Origin: DASUTB01 sp036374835
GTDB lineage: Bacteria > Actinomycetota > Actinomycetes > Jiangellales > Jiangellaceae
Direction: 5' to 3'
DNA length: 46,957 nt
NCBI GenBank assembly: GCA_036374835.1
Contig: DASUTB010000094.1
Span: 1-46,957, forward strand
Shown: in pieces, positions 17,187 through 27,046 of the stretch
Layout of the letters: every line of letters begins with the position of its first letter
Position numbering within the stretch: position 1 is the stretch's first letter
Notes under the pieces: generated by a model
Told to the model about the DNA's origin: nothing
Seen by the model: only the letters and a program-made list of their open reading frames with translations
Database searches by the model: none
Position numbers and translations under genes: made by a program

Positions 17187-17507
17187 CTAGGGGATGAAAA
17201 TACTGATAAGAATCCAACTACTCAACAAGACCAGGAACAACGCGCCGCCGACGCCGATCATCACGCCGCGTGGGATCGTGCGTTCCGCGCGGCGGGCCCG
17301 ACGGCGGGCCGCTCGCCGCCCATGACTACCCCCGCCGGCATGCCGACGACCGGCTGCGGCGACGCCCTTTGGGGGCAGCGGCTCGTCCAGCTCGGACCAC
17401 ACCGCGGACAGGCCGAGCAGACTCGTGTCGTCCGGGGAGGTCTTGCGCCGTCCGTCCGGGAAGAAGTGCGGGTCACCGCGTTGAACAGACTCGGTTCGCC
17501 TGCGCAC
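17187..17507 (-). CDS. Small C-terminally anchored membrane protein of unknown function, inside the nuo operon
   Basis: The 106-residue frame lies between nuoH and nuoI, where standard nuo operons have no gene. The first 80 residues are polar and very basic near the end (RRAARRRARRAERTIPRG). The last 25 residues form one strong membrane helix (GVMIGVGGALFLVLLSSWIL, ending ISIFIP), giving a tail-anchored topology with an N-in cytoplasmic domain. The GTG start at 17507 has a GGGGTG-type site upstream. The stop is 51 bases before nuoI. I recognise no family. It could be an accessory or assembly protein of this variant complex I. A chance frame is the alternative, but the helix at the end, the basic flank and the operon position argue for a gene. 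Confidence 0.6.
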   Translation of the reverse strand: MRRRTESVQRGDPHFFPDGRRKTSPDDTSLLGLSAVWSELDEPLPPKGVAAAGRRHAGGGSHGRRAARRRARRAERTIPRGVMIGVGGALFLVLLSSWILISIFIP

Positions 17508-17628
17508 GGCAGCACCCCCATTCGAAGACTCCCCAGGATGCTAACCGGCCACACGTTCCAAGCCCAACCCAATCGTCTGCGGATCGGACGCATATCGGCG
17601 CCGACGCGTCAACGAACCGCCCAGTCGA

Positions 17629-18588
17629 TCACAGGAAGACAACGGCCACGACGCCGGTGATCGCGAGCTGGAGTAGGGCGAGCGGGATGAGCCATTGCCA
17701 GGCCAGCTTCTGCAGCTGATCGGCCCGAAGCCGCGGAAACGCGACCCGTATCCAGATCACGACCACTGCCAACAGGAAGATCTTGACCAGCGTCCAGGCC
17801 GGACCTAGTGCCTCGGGCCCCGGCCCTTGCCAACCGCCGAGGAACAGGACCGTCGTCAACGCGCAGAGCACGACGATACCCGCGTATTCGGCCATGATGA
17901 ACAACGCGAAGCGCAGGCCCGTGTACTCGGTGAGTGCGCCGAAGACGATCTCCGTGTCGGCGACGGGCATGTCGAACGGCGGGCGGTGCAGCTCGGCGAG
18001 CCCGGCGACGAAGAACACGACCGCGCCGATCGCCTGCCACGCCAGCCACCACGGTTGCCACGCCTCGACGATTTCCGGCAGCGCCAGCGTACCGGCCGCC
18101 ATCGCCACCGACGCAGCGCTGATCACGAACGGTAGCTGGTAGGCCAGCAGCGCAGCGGCGCCGCGCAAGCCGCCGAGCAGCGAATACTTGCCGGCGCTGG
18201 CCCAGCCGCCCATGACAGTGCCGATCACGCCGACGCCCACCAGCGCCAGCACGACCAGGAGGCCGGCATCGACGTCGGCGCCCACCCAGCCCGGAGCCAG
18301 CGGAATGAACGCAAGTACGAGGAGGTACGGCAGCAGCGCGACAGTCGGCGCCAGCCGGTAGACGGTGCGGTCGGCGCGCGCGGGCAGCACGTCCTCCTTC
18401 TGGAGAAACTTCAATCCGTCGGCGATCAGCTGCCCCCAGCCGTGGAAGCCGCCGGCGTACATCGGTCCGACCCGGCCCTGCATGTGCGCCATGACCTTGT
18501 GCTCGGTCTGTCCGACCAGCAGCGGCAGTACGAGAAACGCAACGACGACGAGCACGACCTTGGCGACGAGTTCCACGACGTCGGTCAC
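17629..18588 (-). CDS. nuoH: NADH-quinone oxidoreductase subunit H
   Basis: The 319-residue membrane subunit with eight helices forms the quinone-entry channel together with NuoB and NuoD. The conserved first-loop segment reads HKVMAHMQGRVGPMYAGGFH and then GLKFLQKED. The acidic loop is AELHRPPFDMPVADTEIVFG, followed by LTEYTGLRFALFIMAEY. The RPPFDMPVADTE form differs from the common RAPFDLPEAESE, so the loop has lost one carboxylate position relative to the standard enzyme. It overlaps the nuoC stop by 4 bp. NuoD, its normal structural partner, is missing from the operon. Confidence 0.94.
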   Translation of the reverse strand: MTDVVELVAKVVLVVVAFLVLPLLVGQTEHKVMAHMQGRVGPMYAGGFHGWGQLIADGLKFLQKEDVLPARADRTVYRLAPTVALLPYLLVLAFIPLAPGWVGADVDAGLLVVLALVGVGVIGTVMGGWASAGKYSLLGGLRGAAALLAYQLPFVISAASVAMAAGTLALPEIVEAWQPWWLAWQAIGAVVFFVAGLAELHRPPFDMPVADTEIVFGALTEYTGLRFALFIMAEYAGIVVLCALTTVLFLGGWQGPGPEALGPAWTLVKIFLLAVVVIWIRVAFPRLRADQLQKLAWQWLIPLALLQLAITGVVAVVFL

Positions 18589-19181
18589 GCTTGATCATCC
18601 TCGGGAGGACGCGGTCCCCAGCTCGGATCCGGCACGCCTGGCGGCTGCAGCCGGCGGCGGGACGGCGACGCCCCTTCACCGGGCTCCTTGGCCCCCGGCC
18701 ACGGTTTGGCCGCACGGGCCGCGAGCACGAACTCTTTGCGCAGCGGGTGGCCCTCGAACTCATCGGCCAGCAGCAGCTTGGTCAGGTTCGGATGACCGTC
18801 GAAGACGATGCCAAACATCTCGTGAGTCTCGCGTTCGTGCCAGTTCGCACCCCGGTAGACGGTCGTGGCGGTCGGAAGAGACGGGGCGTCCCGTGCGATC
18901 CGGGTGCGGATGATCAGGTGTAGCAGCGGCCGGCTCGAGATGTCGGCGACGTGGGCGACGACGGTGAAGCCCTCGTCGAGTTCGTCGACCGCGGAGAGCC
19001 AGTCGAAGAACGTCAGGCCGCCGTGGTGGGCGGCTTGCAGGGTTTCCACCCAGCGCTCGGACGGTACGTCGAATACCGGCACGCCGAACGCATCGCCGAC
19101 CTCCGCGCCTTCGCCGGCCGCCTCGGCCAGCTGCACGGCCCAGTCGTCCGGCTTCCGGTCACCCGCAGCCGCCAACGTCAT
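18585..19181 (-). CDS. nuoC: NADH-quinone oxidoreductase subunit C
   Basis: The 198-residue 30-kDa-type subunit has the signature ANWHERETHEMFGIVFDGHP, then LLLADEFEGHPLRKEF near residues 112-150. A Pro-rich tail (about 165-198) follows. NuoC normally stacks on NuoD, and the two are fused in some bacteria. Here the stop overlaps the nuoH start directly, with no nuoD between them and no fused NuoD domain. The start is the ATG at 19181; the 94-bp gap to nuoB holds no gene. This stand-alone NuoC without NuoD is the key oddity of the operon. Confidence 0.92.
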   Translation of the reverse strand: MTLAAAGDRKPDDWAVQLAEAAGEGAEVGDAFGVPVFDVPSERWVETLQAAHHGGLTFFDWLSAVDELDEGFTVVAHVADISSRPLLHLIIRTRIARDAPSLPTATTVYRGANWHERETHEMFGIVFDGHPNLTKLLLADEFEGHPLRKEFVLAARAAKPWPGAKEPGEGASPSRRRLQPPGVPDPSWGPRPPEDDQA

Positions 19182-19275
19182 GCTCCCTGCTCACTCGTTC
19201 GAACGGTCACGTCGTAGCGAGCCGCCGCCCGGTATTCTGCAGGACGGGACGACGGCCGGCGCCATCCACGGTGGG

Positions 19276-19842
19276 TCACGGCTTGATCAGCGGCCGGGAC
19301 AGCTCAGCCCCCGACGCTTGCTCAGTGGTCGTATACCGATCGCCGAGATGCTCGTCCGCAATCTTCTCCTGGAGCATGAGGATGCCCTGGAGCAGCGCTT
19401 CGGGCCGTGGCGGACAACCGGGCACGTACACGTCCACCGGCACGACGTGGTCAACGCCCTTGGTCACCGAGTACGAGTCCCAATACGGCCCGCCCGAGTT
19501 CGAGCAGGCGCCGAACGAGATCACGTACTTCGGATCCGGCATTTGCTCATAGAGCCGCCGGATCGCCGGCGCCATCTTGTCGGTGACCGTCCCCGAAACC
19601 ACCATCAGGTCCGCCTGCCGCGGTCCCGGCGCGAACGGGATCACGCCGAACCGGATGAAATCGTGCCGGGCCATCGACGCCGCGATGAACTCGATCGCGC
19701 AGCACGCCAGCCCGAAGTTGAAGACCCACAGCGAGTAGCGCCGTCCCCAGTTCAGCACCAGCCGCACCGGCTTGGGCGCGATCTTCTGCACGGTGCCGAC
19801 GTCCCCACCGTCGCGGCGAATCGGCATGCCGAGTTCCGTCAT
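19276..19842 (-). CDS. nuoB: NADH-quinone oxidoreductase subunit B (cluster N2)
   Basis: The 188-residue subunit carries the last iron-sulfur cluster before quinone. Ligands are the tandem cysteines Cys47-Cys48 in GLACCAIEF, Cys113 in FGACSNSGG, and Cys143 in VPGCPPRPE. All four are present, so N2 can form. The start at 19842 is chosen because it overlaps the nuoA stop as ATGA; an ATG six bases upstream is the alternative. A C-terminal tail of about 30 residues ends SRPLIKP. Confidence 0.94.
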   Translation of the reverse strand: MTELGMPIRRDGGDVGTVQKIAPKPVRLVLNWGRRYSLWVFNFGLACCAIEFIAASMARHDFIRFGVIPFAPGPRQADLMVVSGTVTDKMAPAIRRLYEQMPDPKYVISFGACSNSGGPYWDSYSVTKGVDHVVPVDVYVPGCPPRPEALLQGILMLQEKIADEHLGDRYTTTEQASGAELSRPLIKP

Positions 19843-20210
19843 CCCCATGTGAGCACCCCGCGCTTGACCGCATAGATGATCCCGACCGCTAAGAACCCCA
19901 GGAAGACGAACATCTCCACGAGCGTCACCATCCCGAACCCTGGGTCGGCGAAGACGGTCGCCCATGGAAAGAGGTAGACGACGTCGACTGCGAAGACCAC
20001 GTAGAGGAACGCGTAGACGTAGTAGCGCACGTGCACCTGCGCCCAGCCTGCACCGACCGGGTCGACACCGGATTCGTACGTCAGCACCTTCTCGCGGGTG
20101 GGACGGCGCGGCGCCAGCAGCCGGTTCGCGCCGTACGCAACGGCGACGATCGCGACGCCGACCAGTCCGACGACGGCCGCCACGATATACGGCGACAGGA
20201 AGTCCTCCAC
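19839..20210 (-). CDS. nuoA: NADH-quinone oxidoreductase subunit A
   Basis: The 123-residue membrane subunit has three helices and the conserved motif KVLTYESGVDPVGAG in the first loop. YYVYAFLYVVFAVDVVYLFP follows. This is the expected size. GTG at 20210 (VEDFLSPYIV) is taken as the start because the first helix begins immediately afterwards. NuoA is the promoter-proximal gene of the operon. The 292-bp upstream gap is shared with a divergently transcribed secreted-protein gene and should contain both promoters. Confidence 0.92.
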   Translation of the reverse strand: MEDFLSPYIVAAVVGLVGVAIVAVAYGANRLLAPRRPTREKVLTYESGVDPVGAGWAQVHVRYYVYAFLYVVFAVDVVYLFPWATVFADPGFGMVTLVEMFVFLGFLAVGIIYAVKRGVLTWG

Positions 20211-20287
20211 ACGTCCAACGTACCGCCCGCCGCCTCCCCAACCAGACGGCACCAGATGAGTGCCAACTGCGGGGTTGGGCGGCCGAC

Positions 20288-20380
20288 CTCGCTCGCATTC
20301 GCGCACCTCGCTGTTTTTGTGCATCTCCAGTGGGCGAGACGCCCTATTTGCGCGATTCATGCGAGCACGAATCGAGCGAG
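20288..20380. promoter_or_regulatory. Inverted repeat in the nuoA/secreted-protein divergent promoter region
   Basis: CTCGCTCGCATTCG (20288-20301) and CGAATCGAGCGAG (20368-20380) are inverted copies apart from one inserted base, with a 66-nt spacer. They lie within the 292-bp region 20211-20502 between the divergent nuoA and hydrolase genes, where regulators would bind. No clear -35/-10 pair could be assigned. The rest of the gap holds no gene that I can see. Confidence 0.3.
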
Positions 20381-20502
20381 GTGGGCGTCAACCTGCGAGG
20401 TGGCGATGCGCACGCGGCTGCCGCCGGAGCAGACCCCTTGTTTTGCGAACGATCGCGTGGTCAGATGTGCGCAGCTACGTCACGCACACAATGGGGTGGG
20501 TC

Positions 20503-22515
20503 ATGACCTGGCGAATTCGGGCACGTAACGGAGCGGCGCTGGCAGCGGGTGTGGTGCTCGCCGGATCACTCTTGCCGACAGCGGGTGCGGCACCACCCGC
20601 GCAGCCACCGGACTACGGTTGCGATCCGTTCGACGACACGGCCTGCGTCCTGCCGTTCCCGAACGACCTGTTCACCGTCGACGACCCGACGACCGACACG
20701 GGCAAGCGGATCGACTTCGAGCAGGACGCGCTACCGGAGAACGCACTCGGCGTCCATGTTGACCCGACGGAATGGAACCGCAACGACGGGTTCAGTCCCG
20801 GCTCGGTCATTCTGACCGCGGTGCCCGGGCTCGACCTGGAACGGACCGGAGCGGCACCGATCACCGACATCGGTGCCTCACTCGACGAGGACGCACCGAT
20901 CGTGCTGCTGAATGCGGACACCGGCGAACGTCACCCGTATTGGTCCGAGCTCGACCTGCGCGCCACGGACCCGGACCGGCAGCTGCTGATGATCCGCCCG
21001 GCGGTCAACCTCGCCGAAGGCGCCCGCTACATCGTGGCGCTGCGCAATCTCCGGGACGCCGACGGCGACGTACTCGAGCCGCAGGACGAGTTCGCGTCCT
21101 ACGTATCGGGCCGGCCGAAGTACGACCCTGAGCGCGACCCGAGGTTCGACCACATGAAATCGATCTTCGGTGACCTGCAGGAGGACGCCGGGGTCAACCG
21201 GCATGACCTCTACCTGGCCTGGGACTTCACGGTCGCATCCGAGCGCAACCTCACCGAGCGCGCCGTGCACATGCGCGACACCGCGTTCGATCAGCTCGGC
21301 GATGCCGCACCGGAGTTCACCGTCACGAGCATCGAGGACGAGCCGTTCGGCCCGGACTCGCCGGTCGGCCGGGTCGTGCGCGGGCAGGTGCACGCGCCGT
21401 CCTTCCTGCAGGGTGACGGCGGTCCCGGCTCACGCCTGGCCTACGGCCCGGACGATCTGCCGGCCGCCACCGGAATCCAGAGCACCGACTTCGTCTGCAC
21501 GATTCCGCGCCGGGCGTTCGACGAGCCCGTCAACCCGGTCCTGTACGGGCATGGTCTGCTCGGCAGCCCGCACGGTGAAGGGACGGCCGGCAACATCCGG
21601 AGGATGACCGATCGCGGCTTCGGCTACTGCTCCGGGCATTGGATCGGCATGGCGGACGAGGACATCCCGTTCGTCGTTGGGATGTTGCAGGACTTCTCGA
21701 TCTTCCCGGCGCTGCCGGACCGGATGCAGCAGGGCTTCGTCAACTTCCTGTTCCTCGGCCGGGCGATGATTCACGAGGATGGCCTGGTCGGCCATCCGGC
21801 GTTCCAAGACGAGGACGGGGACCCGCTCCTGGACACCGCGGCCGGCCTCGCCTACGACGGCAACAGCCAGGGCGCGATCGCCGGCGGAGCGCTGACGGCG
21901 CTGTCGCAGGATTTCACCAACGCGATCCTCGGCGTGCCGGGCATGAACTACTCGACGCTGCTGGACCGCAGTGTGGACTTCGACCAGTTCCGGCCGTTCT
22001 TCGAACCGTCCTACCCGGACCCGGTTGACCGGCAGATCGTCGTCGCCGTCACCCAGATGCTGTGGGACCGCGCCGAGACGAACGGATACGCCGCGCACAT
22101 GACCGACGATCCGCTGCCGGGCACGCCGGAGCACAACGTGCTGTTGCACGTCGCATACGGCGATCATCAGGTGGCGCCGGTATCCGCCGAGGTCGAGGCC
22201 CGCACGATCGGCGCGTCGTTGCGCACGCCGGCCGTCGAGGAGGGTCGCCAGCCCGACGTCGAGCCGTACTGGAACATCCCGCCGATCGAGCAGTACCCGT
22301 TCGACGGGAGCGCGCTCGTGATCTGGGACTTCGGGACACCGACCCCGCCGCTGGGCAATCTGCCACCGGTTCCACCGGACTTCGGCGCGGACCCGCACGA
22401 GTTCCCGCGCAACCATCCGGCCGCGCAGGAGCAGAAAGACCACTTCCTGCGCACCGGCGAGGTGATCGACACCTGCGGCCGGACCAGCATCTGCCCGCCA
22501 GACCGATCACGTTAA
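20503..22515 (+). CDS. Secreted serine-hydrolase-like protein
   Basis: The 670-residue protein has a signal peptide: a basic start MTWRIRARNG, a hydrophobic core to about residue 27, then an Ala-rich cleavage region. The mature part opens with a conserved Cys pair (YGCDPFDDTACVLPFPND). Mid-protein features include NPVLYGHGLLGSP, an oxyanion-type HG loop, and YDGNSQGAIAGG, a G-x-S-x-G nucleophile elbow with Ser about 455. HVAYGDHQVAP could supply the catalytic His and Asp. This suggests an alpha/beta-hydrolase acting outside the cell. The substrate is unknown. The ATG at 20503 is preferred over the one at 20491 because GGGGTGGG lies just upstream. A hairpin overlaps its stop. Confidence 0.75.
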   Translation: MTWRIRARNGAALAAGVVLAGSLLPTAGAAPPAQPPDYGCDPFDDTACVLPFPNDLFTVDDPTTDTGKRIDFEQDALPENALGVHVDPTEWNRNDGFSPGSVILTAVPGLDLERTGAAPITDIGASLDEDAPIVLLNADTGERHPYWSELDLRATDPDRQLLMIRPAVNLAEGARYIVALRNLRDADGDVLEPQDEFASYVSGRPKYDPERDPRFDHMKSIFGDLQEDAGVNRHDLYLAWDFTVASERNLTERAVHMRDTAFDQLGDAAPEFTVTSIEDEPFGPDSPVGRVVRGQVHAPSFLQGDGGPGSRLAYGPDDLPAATGIQSTDFVCTIPRRAFDEPVNPVLYGHGLLGSPHGEGTAGNIRRMTDRGFGYCSGHWIGMADEDIPFVVGMLQDFSIFPALPDRMQQGFVNFLFLGRAMIHEDGLVGHPAFQDEDGDPLLDTAAGLAYDGNSQGAIAGGALTALSQDFTNAILGVPGMNYSTLLDRSVDFDQFRPFFEPSYPDPVDRQIVVAVTQMLWDRAETNGYAAHMTDDPLPGTPEHNVLLHVAYGDHQVAPVSAEVEARTIGASLRTPAVEEGRQPDVEPYWNIPPIEQYPFDGSALVIWDFGTPTPPLGNLPPVPPDFGADPHEFPRNHPAAQEQKDHFLRTGEVIDTCGRTSICPPDRSR

Positions 22516-22530
22516 GCTTGACTTGGTCTG
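22499..22530 (+). terminator. Hairpin over the stop of the secreted-hydrolase gene
   Basis: CAGACC (22499-22504) pairs with GGTCTG (22525-22530), enclosing the near-palindrome GTTAAGCTTGAC. The gene's TAA stop lies inside the hairpin. The core GATCACGTTAAG is the same as in the type B palindromes. It is a likely terminator or a short member of that family. Confidence 0.5.
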
Positions 22531-22629
22531 TAGAGTTCGCGTTCCAATCGGTCAGGACTGAAAAGCCGCACGTCCACGACTTCAGTGTTCGCGGGCGCTG
22601 CCGGCGGTCAGCGGACGGAGGACACACCA

Positions 22630-23340
22630 GTGAGCGAAGACAACACATATACGTGGAAAGGCGCCGGTGGCCCGTTCACGCTGACGGTGGACGAAGGAGT
22701 TTTTGCACCTAGCAGCACGAGCCGGGTCCTCGGGGATGCCATGACCATCGGCGCCGGAGACACCGTGCTGGACGCCGGCTGCGGCAGTGGTGTCCTGAGC
22801 TTTGCCGCCGCCCGTCTCGGCGCCGCCCGCGTAGTTGGCTGCGACGTATCAGAGGCCGCAGTCAGGTGCGCTACCAGCAACGCACAGCGGCTCGGCCTCA
22901 GCGACGTCACCGAGTTCCGCTGCGGATCGCTGTTCGAGCCGGTCGCGGACGTGCGCGCCGACGTTGTGATCGCCGACGTCAGCGGAATACCGGACGCCAT
23001 CGCCCGCACGTCCGGCTGGTTCCCGGACGGTCACGGCGGCGGCCCGACCGGTGCCGAGCTTCCGGTCGCGATGCTCGCTGACATCAAGGACCACCTGACG
23101 CCGCGAGGAAGTGTCTTCCTGCCCACCGGCACGATCCAGGACGAGTCGGCAGTGCTACGGGCGGCCAAGCGTGTGTTCGGTGACAACATACGAGCCGTGG
23201 CCACCCGCGATTTCCCGTTACCGGAGGCGGTCACCCGGGTCCGTGACGTCGCCCGCCTCTTGTCCGACGAAGTGATCCGGCTAAGTCGCAAGGGTTCCCG
23301 GCTGTTCTGGCGGCTCACCATCTGGAAGTGCAGCGCCTGA
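22630..23340 (+). CDS. Class I SAM-dependent methyltransferase (PrmA/RsmC-like domain)
   Basis: The 236-residue enzyme has SAM motif I VLDAGCGSGVLSFAAA at about 46-61, then VVGCDVSEAAV for the ribose-binding acid. The post-motif ADVSGIPDAI stands where DNA/protein glutamine methyltransferases have NPPY, so that substrate class is not supported. Residues 10-36 (GPFTLTVDEGVFAPSSTSRV) resemble the N-terminal cap of small-domain methyltransferases. The target is unknown. The GTG at 22630 is chosen because GGAGG lies about 8 bases ahead; a GTG at 22585 is possible but lacks such a site. It stands between the hydrolase and korA as a single gene. Confidence 0.8.
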   Translation: MSEDNTYTWKGAGGPFTLTVDEGVFAPSSTSRVLGDAMTIGAGDTVLDAGCGSGVLSFAAARLGAARVVGCDVSEAAVRCATSNAQRLGLSDVTEFRCGSLFEPVADVRADVVIADVSGIPDAIARTSGWFPDGHGGGPTGAELPVAMLADIKDHLTPRGSVFLPTGTIQDESAVLRAAKRVFGDNIRAVATRDFPLPEAVTRVRDVARLLSDEVIRLSRKGSRLFWRLTIWKCSA

Positions 23341-23581
23341 CCCCAGCGCCACCGCCCATCCTTCGGGGTTGCAGCGCCTCGGCCGTCCGGAATGACACGT
23401 GCGACGAACGGGACTAACCGGTTGCCCGTTCTTGTTACTGGAACACGTAGGATTGACATGAGGGTACTCGTGTGACGAACTATGGCGTTGGTCCGGATAA
23501 TGACCCCAGATGGCCGGTGATGGACCACACTGGAGATGCGGGAATGGCCCGCACAAAGCTCACAAGGAGGCGTTTCCCGCG

Positions 23582-25430
23582 GTGAGCGCAAGACAAGTAC
23601 ATCAGCTCGACCGTGTCGTCATCCGCTTCGCCGGTGACTCAGGTGACGGGATGCAACTCACCGGCGACAGGTTCACCTCCGAGACAGCCGCCTTCGGTAA
23701 CGACCTGTCGACGCTGCCCAACTTCCCAGCCGAGATCCGGGCACCGGCCGGCACCCTACCCGGAGTATCCAGTTTCCAACTGCACTTCGCCGATCACGAC
23801 ATCCTCACCCCGGGCGACGCACCGGACGTTCTGATCGCGATGAACCCGGCGGCGCTGAAGGCGAACATCGCGGACCTGCCCAAGGGCGCGACGATCGTCG
23901 TCGACGACGCCGACTTCAGCGCCCGGGCGCTGAAGAAGGTCGGCTACGACGGCAACCCACTCGAAGACGGCAGCCTCGACGCCTACAAGGTGCACGCCGT
24001 CAACCTGACCGGCATCACGGCCGAAGCGCTCAAGGACTTCGATCTCACCCGCAAGGAGGCCGGGCGATCGAAGAACATGTTCGCACTGGGCCTCGTGTCT
24101 TGGATGTACGGGCGGCCGATCGACGGCACGATCAGGTTCCTCGAGTCGAAGTTCGCGAACAAGCCTGAGATCCGGGACGCGAACATCGCCGCGCTGCGAG
24201 CCGGCTGGAACTACGGCGAGACGACCGAGGACTTCGCCGTCCGGTACGAGGTCAAGCCGGCGACACTGCCGGCCGGGACCTACCGCAACATCACCGGCAA
24301 CCTGGCGCTCGCCTACGGCTTGATCGCCGCGTCGAAGCGGTCCGGGCTGCCGCTGTTCCTCGGCGCGTACCCGATCACACCGGCCAGCGACATCCTGCAC
24401 GAGTTGGCCAAGCACAAGCGCTTCGGCGTCCGGACCTTCCAGGCCGAGGACGAGATCGCCGGCATCGGTGCGGCGCTCGGCGCGGCATTCGGCGGCGCCT
24501 TGGGCGTGACGACGTCCTCCGGACCAGGCATCGCATTGAAATCCGAGACGGTCGGGCTCGCGGTCTCCCTGGAACTCCCACTCGTAATCTGCGACATCCA
24601 GCGCGGCGGGCCGTCCACCGGCCTGCCCACCAAGACCGAACAGGCCGACCTGCTCCAGGCGATGTTCGGCCGCAACAGCGAGGCGCCGGTGCCGATCGTG
24701 GCGCCCGCGTCGCCGGGCGAATGCTTCGACGCGGCGATCGAGGCGGCGCGCATCGCCGTCAAATACCGAACGCCGGTGTTCCTCCTGTCGGACGGCTACC
24801 TGGCGAACGGGTCCGAGCCGTGGCGGATCCCGGCGGTCGACGATCTGCCGACCATCGACCCGGCCTTCGCCACCGCGCCGAACCACCAGAATGGCGGTGA
24901 CCCGGAGTTCTGGCCCTACCTGCGCGACCCGGAGACGCTGGCCCGACCGTGGGCGACTCCCGGAACGCCCGGCCTGGAGCACCGGGTCGGCGGCATCGAG
25001 AAGGCGGACGGGACCGGCCACATCTCGTACGACCCGGACAACCACGACCGCATGGTCCGGGTACGCCAGGCGAAGGTCGATGGCATCGGCGTCAAGGACC
25101 TCGAGGTGGACGACCCGTCCGGCGCGGCCAAGACGCTCGTCATCGGCTGGGGCTCGACGTACGGCCCGATCGGGGCGGCCGTGCGCCGGGTCCGCAGAGC
25201 CGGAAACGACGTCGCCCACGCGCACGTGCGCAACCTGAATCCGCTACCGGCCAACACCGGCGACGTGCTCAAGGCGTACGACACCGTGCTGTGCCCCGAG
25301 ATGAACTCCGGCCAGCTCCGAATGCTGCTGCGGGCGCGTTACCTCGTGGATGTGATCGGCTACAACAAAGTGCGCGGGCTCCCCTTCAAAGCACAGGAGC
25401 TCGCCACCGTGATCAAGGACGTGATGGATC

Positions 25431-25438
<8 letters not shown>
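23582..25438 (+). CDS. korA: 2-oxoacid:ferredoxin oxidoreductase, fused gamma-alpha subunit
   Basis: The 618-residue protein has the gamma domain first, VIRFAGDSGDGMQLTGDRF at about 13-31. The alpha domain begins near residue 240, with GAYPITPASDIL and FQAEDEIAGIGAALGAAFGG. This is the KorA architecture. With KorB it catalyses oxidative decarboxylation of 2-oxoglutarate to succinyl-CoA and reduces ferredoxin, an alternative to the NAD-linked dehydrogenase in actinomycete TCA cycles. The GTG at 23582 is supported by AAGGAGG 11 bases upstream (23564-23570). It overlaps korB by 8 bp. 2-Oxoglutarate as substrate is the usual family assignment, not proven here. Confidence 0.94.
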
Positions 25439-26489
<1,051 letters not shown>

Positions 26490-26507
26490 CAGCGACGAGC
26501 GCGGGTC

Positions 26508-26873
26508 TCACCGGGCGAGCATCGCCACGGCCGCAGCATCCACCACGTGTTCGCGTGTCGGCACGCCTGGGGCGTCGCCGGTCAGCCATGGCAGGCTGAC
26601 CCGCATCAGGCAGCTACGCACCTGCATGAAAGCTGCGGCTCGCGGATCGCCCCGGACTCCTGTAGCGCGGCGAGGTACTCGTCCGCGAGTTGTACGCCGC
26701 ACTGCGGTTTGCGGTCCGGATGCGCGTTGAGGTACTCGGTGAGCGAGGTACGCAACTCGGCTCGGACTGGCTTGTTCGAGGACCTGCAACAATCGGCCGC
26801 TCGCCACATAGCTCGCATGACCAAGTCGCAGATGCGCCGCGCCGTCCAGACCGTCAAGATCGACGCCCGACAC
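26508..26873 (-). pseudogene. Broken regulator-like gene (TetR C-terminal fragment)
   Basis: Two overlapping minus-strand frames together read like one effector-binding domain. The upstream frame gives SLTEYLNAHPDRKP and LADEYLAALQESGAIRE. After a shift near 26640 the other frame continues DPRAAAFMQVRSCLMRVS and LPWLTGDAPGVPTREHVVDA and stops at 26508. Conceptual joining gives a helical TetR-type C-terminus. No N-terminal helix-turn-helix is found upstream; the 5' side runs into an inverted-repeat element (26854-26953). I read this as a frameshifted, 5'-truncated gene. Two small unrelated frames are the alternative. It converges with korB, 18 bases from its stop. Confidence 0.45.
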
Positions 26874-26953
26874 CCAATGGCCACATTGAGATCATCTCGA
26901 CCTGCACAAGAACGAGATCGACCAATCTTTTGGGTGTCGTATGCCGATCTTGA
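26854..26953. repeat. About 100-bp inverted-repeat element at the truncated end of the regulator fragment
   Basis: Arms at 26854-26877 and 26930-26953 are inverted copies at 20 of 24 positions, with a perfect 10-bp core (CGACACCCAA/TTGGGTGTCG). The 52-nt interior holds further short inverted segments. It does not encode a protein. It has the size of a MITE-like element, and no target-site duplication was identified. The stretch 26954-27046 contains nothing that I recognise. Confidence 0.6.
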
Positions 26954-27046
26954 GCGCTAAATGTCTTCCTTGTCGCCACGTCGAAAAGGCCCGCGTGGTT
27001 CTGGTACGAGCTAGGGCTCTGTGGTGAGGACGCCGACTTGAGCGAG

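Noticed and set aside
23756..25225. A 489-codon minus-strand frame opposite korA
   Set aside because: Antisense shadow; korA is supported by domains, start site and coupling to korB.
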